Below, in pieces: positions 6,341 through 10,437 of a stretch of 10,437 bases of DNA. A model generated the notes under the pieces. It was not told where the DNA came from and made no database searches. It was given only the letters and a program-made list of their open reading frames with translations. This DNA comes from Flavobacteriales bacterium (GTDB lineage Bacteria; Bacteroidota; Bacteroidia; Flavobacteriales_D; Parvicellaceae): positions 1 to 10,437 of the forward strand of contig JALWSJ010000440.1 of NCBI GenBank assembly GCA_026993705.1. Direction: 5' to 3'. Each line of letters begins with the position of its first letter. Within the stretch, counting starts at the first letter, position 1. The position numbers were made by a program, and so were the translations under genes.

Positions 6341-7504
6341 TCAATATTGTAATTTTTGATAGGTTTTCCACCAAAGGTCAGGAATGTGATTTTTACTTGC
6401 GTCTAAATAGTCTTGATAATTACACGGTACTAAATGATGTCGCTCAAAACGCACTCTTTCGTGTGGAGGATAAGGAATTTCCATCCACCAACGTTCGGAT
6501 TTGTCGCTTTTGTAAAACACTAATTCGTGTTCGGTATTTTCGATGTGTATGCGGTACTTTATGTAATTTTCTTTTGTCCCTATCGGGAAGTCTTTTTTGC
6601 GGTTTGCATAACCATCGACTACACACCACAACATTTGTGCTATGAGTTGAGCGGACATTTTTTTGTTGGTATCCAATTGGGGATTGTATTCGTATATACC
6701 CAAACTTGTAAGTTTGTCGCTCATTCCTGCATAACGCATAATTTGGCAGATTTGCTCGGCATAAAAACCATTGGGGGTGGTATTTGCATTGGCTTTAAAA
6801 TCGGCGTTCCGAATAGCTGAAACATCTACACTCACTATATCGGCATTTCGAACAATGGGTTCTGCACGAGTTATGTCTTGCTGAATTCCACCTAAACGAT
6901 AGACGTCAAAAAACAGGTCATTCATCAATTGGCGGTCTTGGGGCGAAACAAAATACGTCTGAAATCCCAACACGCTTGCATTAAACAAATAATTGGGTTG
7001 ATGCAGTATAATTTTGTTTAGGTAAGCTCCCGCTGACATAGGAATATCGGGTTTTCCAATATTAAATCGGTTATCGATTACAGCTAGGTTGACTGTTTGC
7101 TCTAATTTTTCGTACCCTTTGTAATTGGCTACGGTTAAATCTTGTCCTCCGCCAATGATTAAAGCCAGTATGTTTTTTTTTGCCAAAAACTCGGTAACTT
7201 CAGTCAGAGCAAAATAGGTATCTTCTTTGGTTGCTCCTTTTTGAATGTTTCCCAAATCGGCTATTTGAATTTCTTCGGAATGGTGATACAATCCGTAAAA
7301 ATAATCACGAACGATATCCGGTGCGTGTTCACAGCCTTGATTATTTAGACTACCCCGTCCTTCTTCTACTCCTACAACCGCTATTTGCACTCCTTCCAAA
7401 TCAGGAAAAGAGGCTTCGGTATAAAACCGAGTAAAACTTCCTAAACTATTGAGCGGAAAATCAACATCCACAGGTAATGGATTAAAATATATGCTTATGT
7501 CCAT
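6341..7504 (-). CDS. Arginase/formiminoglutamase-superfamily protein with a degenerate metal site
   Basis: The 387-residue product has the arginase (ureohydrolase) fold order but not its standard dimanganese ligands. The usual GG(D/G)H appears as GGGQD (118-122), with Gln in place of His. DAHxD appears as DNRFN (144-148), keeping only the first Asp. SxDxDxxDP appears as SVDVSAIRN (225-233), keeping only one Asp of three. Other superfamily regions survive, for example GRGSLNNQGCEHAPDIVRDYF (in 49-69) and the strand before GGG. Bacteroidota proteins of this type with GG-Q-D and D-S-R-F-like motifs are known to me and are often labelled formimidoylglutamase. The loss of ligands makes classical ureohydrolase activity doubtful, so substrate and reaction are open. 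The ATG at 7504 is 10 nt after the topA stop, which implies cotranscription with topA. Structured repeat copy 1 lies just beyond its stop. Confidence 0.85.
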   Translation of the reverse strand: MDISIYFNPLPVDVDFPLNSLGSFTRFYTEASFPDLEGVQIAVVGVEEGRGSLNNQGCEHAPDIVRDYFYGLYHHSEEIQIADLGNIQKGATKEDTYFALTEVTEFLAKKNILALIIGGGQDLTVANYKGYEKLEQTVNLAVIDNRFNIGKPDIPMSAGAYLNKIILHQPNYLFNASVLGFQTYFVSPQDRQLMNDLFFDVYRLGGIQQDITRAEPIVRNADIVSVDVSAIRNADFKANANTTPNGFYAEQICQIMRYAGMSDKLTSLGIYEYNPQLDTNKKMSAQLIAQMLWCVVDGYANRKKDFPIGTKENYIKYRIHIENTEHELVFYKSDKSERWWMEIPYPPHERVRFERHHLVPCNYQDYLDASKNHIPDLWWKTYQKLQY

Positions 7505-7514
7505 TTTCTACAAC

Positions 7515-10004
7515 TTAGGATTTTTTGGCTACTTTCTTTTTAGATTTTGTTGTTTTTTTCTTTTTCGGTGCGTTTTCTTCCAAAATACCTTTTACTTGTT
7601 CTAGGGTCAACGCTTTAGCATCCGTTGTTTTAGGTAATTCTATTTTTGTCTTACCTTTTATTATATTAAATCTACCCCATCTTGCTTTTTCGACTCGTAT
7701 TCCTTCTTCTTCCCAATTGTGAATTACCTTGTCTATTTCTTTTTGTTTTTTGGTTTCTATCAGTTCAACGATATCATCATTGGATAAATTATCAAAATCA
7801 TATTTTTTATTGACATTGATAAACATTCCGTTCCATTTGATATAAGGACCAAAACGCCCTGTACCTTTTTGAACCGGCAAACCTTCGTACTCGGCTATGG
7901 GTGCATCTGCTTTTTGTTTTGCTTTTATCAGTTCGATTGCTCTGTTTAAATCTACATCTAAAGGATCCTCACCTTTTGGCAGAGAAACATAAGCACTACC
8001 AAACTTGACATAAGGACCAAAACGTCCATTGGAAACAATTACTTTTTCGCCTTCGTATTCTCCCAATTCTTTTGGCAAAAGAAACAAATCTAAAGCTTCC
8101 TCTAAGGTTATATTACCAATATTTTGATTCGCTTGAAGACTTGCATACTTTTTGTCTTCGTCATCCGGTGCTCCAATTTGAACCATTGCTCCAAACCTCC
8201 CCAAACGAACACTTACCGGTTTTCCCGTTTCAGGGTCAGTTCCTAAAATTCGTTCACCGCTAGCTCTATCTGAATGCTCCAATGTATGTTCGACAGTTTT
8301 ATGAAAGGGGTCATAAAATTCTTTTAACATCTCCGTCCATTCCAACAAACCTTGAGCTATTTCGTCAAACTCCTCTTCTACTTTTGCCGTAAAATTATAA
8401 TCCAATATATTTCCAAAGTGCTCTACCAAGAAATCGTTAACGATAAATCCGATATCGGTAGGTAATAATTTATTTTTGTCAGCTCCGTAGCGTTCTTTGT
8501 TTATTTTTTTCTCTACTACTCCTTCTTTAAGAATAATTTGTGTAAAATTTCGTTCTTTTCCTTCTTTCTCTTTTTTCTCAACGTATCCTCTTTTTTGTAT
8601 GGTACTAATCGTTGGTGCATAAGTGGATGGTCGTCCAATTCCTAATTCTTCTAATTTTTTCACCAAAGAGGCTTCTGTATATCTTGCCGGCGGACGTGTA
8701 AAACGTTGTGTAGCTGTAATGATATTTGACTGAACAGATTCTCCAACTTTCATTGCAGGTAACATTCCTTTTTGTTCGTCTTCGTTTTCGTCGTCGGTAC
8801 TTTCTAAATAGACCTTAAGAAAACCATCGAATTTAATCACTTCACCATTTGCAACAAATTTTTCGGAAACTCCATCAATACTAATTTCAACTTTAGTTCG
8901 TTCCAACTCGGCATCAGCCATTTGAGAAGCAATGGTTCTTTTCCAAATTAACTCATACAGTCGTTGCTGTTGATAGTCAGCTCCGCTACTGTGCACAGCA
9001 AAATTAGTCGGACGTATTGCTTCGTGAGCTTCTTGTGCCCCCGAACTTTTAGTTTTAAACTTACGTGTCTTAGAATACTCTTTCCCATAAGCAGAGACTA
9101 CTTCTTCTTTTGCATTTTGAATAGCAAAATCAGATAGATTCAATGAATCCGTTCTCATATAGGTGATTTTACCCGCCTCGTAAAGGCGTTGAGCTAGATT
9201 CATCGTACGTGCTACATTATAGCCTAATTTTCTACTTGCTTCTTGTTGCAGGGTAGATGTTGTAAAAGGAGGTGCCGGTTTACGTTTTGCCGGTTTTCTT
9301 TGTACATCGGTAATTTTAAAATCAGCTTCTACACACTTATTTACAAAATCTTCTGCTTCTTTCTCCGTTTTAAAATTCTTTGAAACTTCAGCTTTAAACG
9401 TTTTTCCGTTAATCGAAAACTCTCCGACTACTCTATATGAATGCGTAGAAGTAAATCCTTCTATTTCTCTTTCTCTTTCAGCTATAATACGAACCGTAAC
9501 CGATTGCACCCTACCTGCAGATAACGAAGGTTTAACCTTTTTCCATAATACAGGAGATAATTCAAAACCAACAATTCTATCCAAAATACGACGAGCTTGT
9601 TGTGCATTTACCAAATCATTATCAATACCTCGTGGTTCTTCTATTGCCTTTTGAACCGCTTTTTTGGTAATCTCGTTAAATGTAATTCTCTTTATTTTAT
9701 CGTCTTTTAATTTTAATGTTTCTTTTAAGTGCCACGAAATAGCTTCTCCCTCTCGATCCTCATCCGTTGCCAACCAAATCGTTGTTGCATTCTTTGACAA
9801 TTTTCTTAACTCGGCTACCACTTTTTTCTTATCAGGCGATACCTCATATTTAGGTTGAAAATTATGTTCAATATCAATTGCATCTTTCTTTGCCAAATCT
9901 CTTACGTGTCCAAAACTGGATTTCACGATAAAATCTTTACCTAAATATCCTTCAATTGTTTTAGCCTTAGCAGGCGACTCGACGATTACAAGGTTTTTTG
10001 CCAT
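7515..10004 (-). CDS. topA: DNA topoisomerase I (type IA)
   Basis: TopA relaxes negatively supercoiled DNA by nicking one strand through a 5'-phosphotyrosine link and passing the other strand. The 829-residue protein opens with the Toprim domain: NLVIVESPAKAKTI (4-17) with the catalytic Glu9, and the acidic triad motif DEDRE (81-85). The active-site segment TYMRTDS (281-287) places the nucleophile at Tyr282 and the helper Arg at Arg284. GYNVARTMNLAQRLYE and ELGIGRPSTYAPTISTI are typical of the central domains. The C-terminus lacks Cys4 zinc ribbons. It carries four GRF-type repeats (LGRFG 601-605, GRFGP 660-664, GRFGP 716-720, WGRFN 776-780) and a lysine-rich tail from 813, as is common in Bacteroidota. 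The ATG at 10004 gives the expected N-terminus (MAKNLVIVES). It heads a two-gene operon with the arginase-like gene. Confidence 0.98.
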   Translation of the reverse strand: MAKNLVIVESPAKAKTIEGYLGKDFIVKSSFGHVRDLAKKDAIDIEHNFQPKYEVSPDKKKVVAELRKLSKNATTIWLATDEDREGEAISWHLKETLKLKDDKIKRITFNEITKKAVQKAIEEPRGIDNDLVNAQQARRILDRIVGFELSPVLWKKVKPSLSAGRVQSVTVRIIAEREREIEGFTSTHSYRVVGEFSINGKTFKAEVSKNFKTEKEAEDFVNKCVEADFKITDVQRKPAKRKPAPPFTTSTLQQEASRKLGYNVARTMNLAQRLYEAGKITYMRTDSLNLSDFAIQNAKEEVVSAYGKEYSKTRKFKTKSSGAQEAHEAIRPTNFAVHSSGADYQQQRLYELIWKRTIASQMADAELERTKVEISIDGVSEKFVANGEVIKFDGFLKVYLESTDDENEDEQKGMLPAMKVGESVQSNIITATQRFTRPPARYTEASLVKKLEELGIGRPSTYAPTISTIQKRGYVEKKEKEGKERNFTQIILKEGVVEKKINKERYGADKNKLLPTDIGFIVNDFLVEHFGNILDYNFTAKVEEEFDEIAQGLLEWTEMLKEFYDPFHKTVEHTLEHSDRASGERILGTDPETGKPVSVRLGRFGAMVQIGAPDDEDKKYASLQANQNIGNITLEEALDLFLLPKELGEYEGEKVIVSNGRFGPYVKFGSAYVSLPKGEDPLDVDLNRAIELIKAKQKADAPIAEYEGLPVQKGTGRFGPYIKWNGMFINVNKKYDFDNLSNDDIVELIETKKQKEIDKVIHNWEEEGIRVEKARWGRFNIIKGKTKIELPKTTDAKALTLEQVKGILEENAPKKKKTTKSKKKVAKKS

Positions 10005-10274
10005 AATAGTGTGTGTCTTAAAAAATTATCAACTTTTGCAAAATCACGCTCACTACAACCTCCAACAATATGCAAAATAGAATTTGCAAAGGAATAAAAA
10101 ATAAGTGAACTTTTCTATATATCAATGTATTTTAATCTTTTGCTACAATATTTTTTGGGGCGTTTCTATCCCTAACTCTATTCTGTAAAAAACTGATTCA
10201 TTAAAAAAACTACTACTGATTTTCAATATTTTACACGTTTTTATTGCTTTTTTTGAGGTGTTTAGACAATCTAA
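10005..10274. other. Intergenic region upstream of topA
   Basis: It holds the leader and presumably the promoter of topA on the minus strand, but I find no clean TAnnTTTG box; TATTTTG at 10079-10073 (minus strand) is one base short of the consensus and lacks a well-placed -33. Two small GCAAA-centred palindromes, TTTTGCAAAA (10034-10043) and TTTGCAAA (10083-10090), could be protein-binding sites. The right part contains the inverted mini-copy of the structured repeat at 10157-10176. No coding region is credible here. Confidence 0.6.
10157..10176 (-). repeat. Inverted mini-copy joining the two ends of the structured repeat
   Basis: On the minus strand these 20 bases read GTTAGGGATAGAA followed by ACGCCCC. 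The first 13 bases equal the start of the full repeat (10276-10288), and the last seven match the ACGCCC end of the repeat plus one C. The entire interior, including both hairpin arms, is absent. With copy 2 it forms a perfect 13-bp inverted repeat (10164-10176 and 10276-10288, 99 nt between). It may be an internal-deletion remnant, an ancestral or minimal element, or a pairing partner for copy 2. Confidence 0.6.
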
Positions 10275-10421
10275 CGTTAGGGATAGAACGGCGTGTTTGA
10301 ACTCCTTTTTGCCCTCCTCCTTTTGAGGGCAAAAAGAGTGAGTAGTGATAGCCCGACCCTCTTTTATAAAACAAAGTTTCGCGAGAGCGACATTTTGTTT
10401 TTGTAAAAGAGGGGAACGCCC
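10275..10421 (+). ncRNA. Structured repeat copy 2, probable small RNA resembling Flavo-1
   Basis: This is the second, 147-nt copy of the unit at 6180-6329. The identical blocks are 10275-10309, 10332-10358 and 10412-10421. Arm 1 here is TTTTTGCCCTC with GAGGGCAAAAA (10306-10316 and 10325-10335). Arm 2 is CCCTCTTTTA with TAAAAGAGGG (10357-10366 and 10404-10413), with further inner pairing of AAAACAAA to TTTTGTTTT and a GAGA-capped TCGC/GCGA tip. None of these arm sequences match copy 1, yet the pairing is kept. It points away from topA, starting 271 nt upstream of its ATG. No consensus -7 box or obvious terminator U-tract flanks it, so it could be independently transcribed or act as a structured DNA repeat. 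Confidence 0.65.
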
Positions 10422-10437
10422 AAAAGAATATTAACAC

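Noticed and set aside
6397..6820. Overlapping plus- and minus-strand open frames inside the arginase-like gene
   Set aside because: The main frame has clear superfamily sequence throughout, so these are shadows.
6180..10421. Composite transposon or CRISPR-like array formed by the repeated units
   Set aside because: There are only two full copies about 4 kb apart, enclosing housekeeping genes, with no transposase, no spacers and no regular spacing.
10231..10437. Minus-strand open frame of 68 codons running in from the right edge
   Set aside because: It is antisense to structured repeat copy 2 and its peptide is just the reverse reading of the hairpins; it has no recognisable domain. Such repeats often produce false gene calls.

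Overview
The window is AT-rich bacterial DNA. The style is that of Bacteroidota, most likely the family Flavobacteriaceae. The evidence is a Bacteroidota-type nqr operon, weak A-rich leaders in place of Shine-Dalgarno sites, one promoter with a TAnnTTTG-type -7 box, a TopA with a chain of C-terminal GRFG repeats and a lysine-rich tail, and two intergenic copies of a structured element that resembles the Flavo-1 RNA of flavobacteria. I cannot name the genus with confidence.

Every protein gene reads leftward on the minus strand. From the right, topA (DNA topoisomerase I) is followed 10 nt later by an arginase/formiminoglutamase-superfamily gene whose metal-binding residues are largely replaced. 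A 575-nt gene-free stretch then separates this pair from nqrABCDEF, which fills positions 1 to 5765. nqrF is cut by the left edge. Gaps inside the nqr operon are 2 to 30 nt, so it is almost certainly one transcript, probably from a promoter at 5791-5817. Its six subunits form the Na+-translocating NADH:quinone oxidoreductase. Electrons pass from NADH through FAD and 2Fe-2S in NqrF, the intramembrane iron centre shared by NqrD and NqrE, and the covalent FMNs on NqrC and NqrB, to quinone. The visible cofactor residues of all subunits are present, apart from the missing end of NqrF and an Ala-to-Gly change in the NqrC FMN motif.

The least ordinary material lies between the genes. A unit of about 150 nt occurs twice on the plus strand, at 6180-6329 and 10275-10421. 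Blocks of 35, 27 and 10 nt are identical in both copies, while two internal arms differ completely in sequence yet still form hairpins. This points to a selected structure, best read as a non-coding RNA. The two copies are direct repeats bracketing the topA/arginase-like operon. A 20-nt inverted mini-copy made of just the unit's two ends sits at 10157-10176. A further structured region with a perfect 15-bp inverted repeat lies at 5921-6036. I see no CRISPR array, transposase, tRNA or rRNA, and no defence or secretion system.
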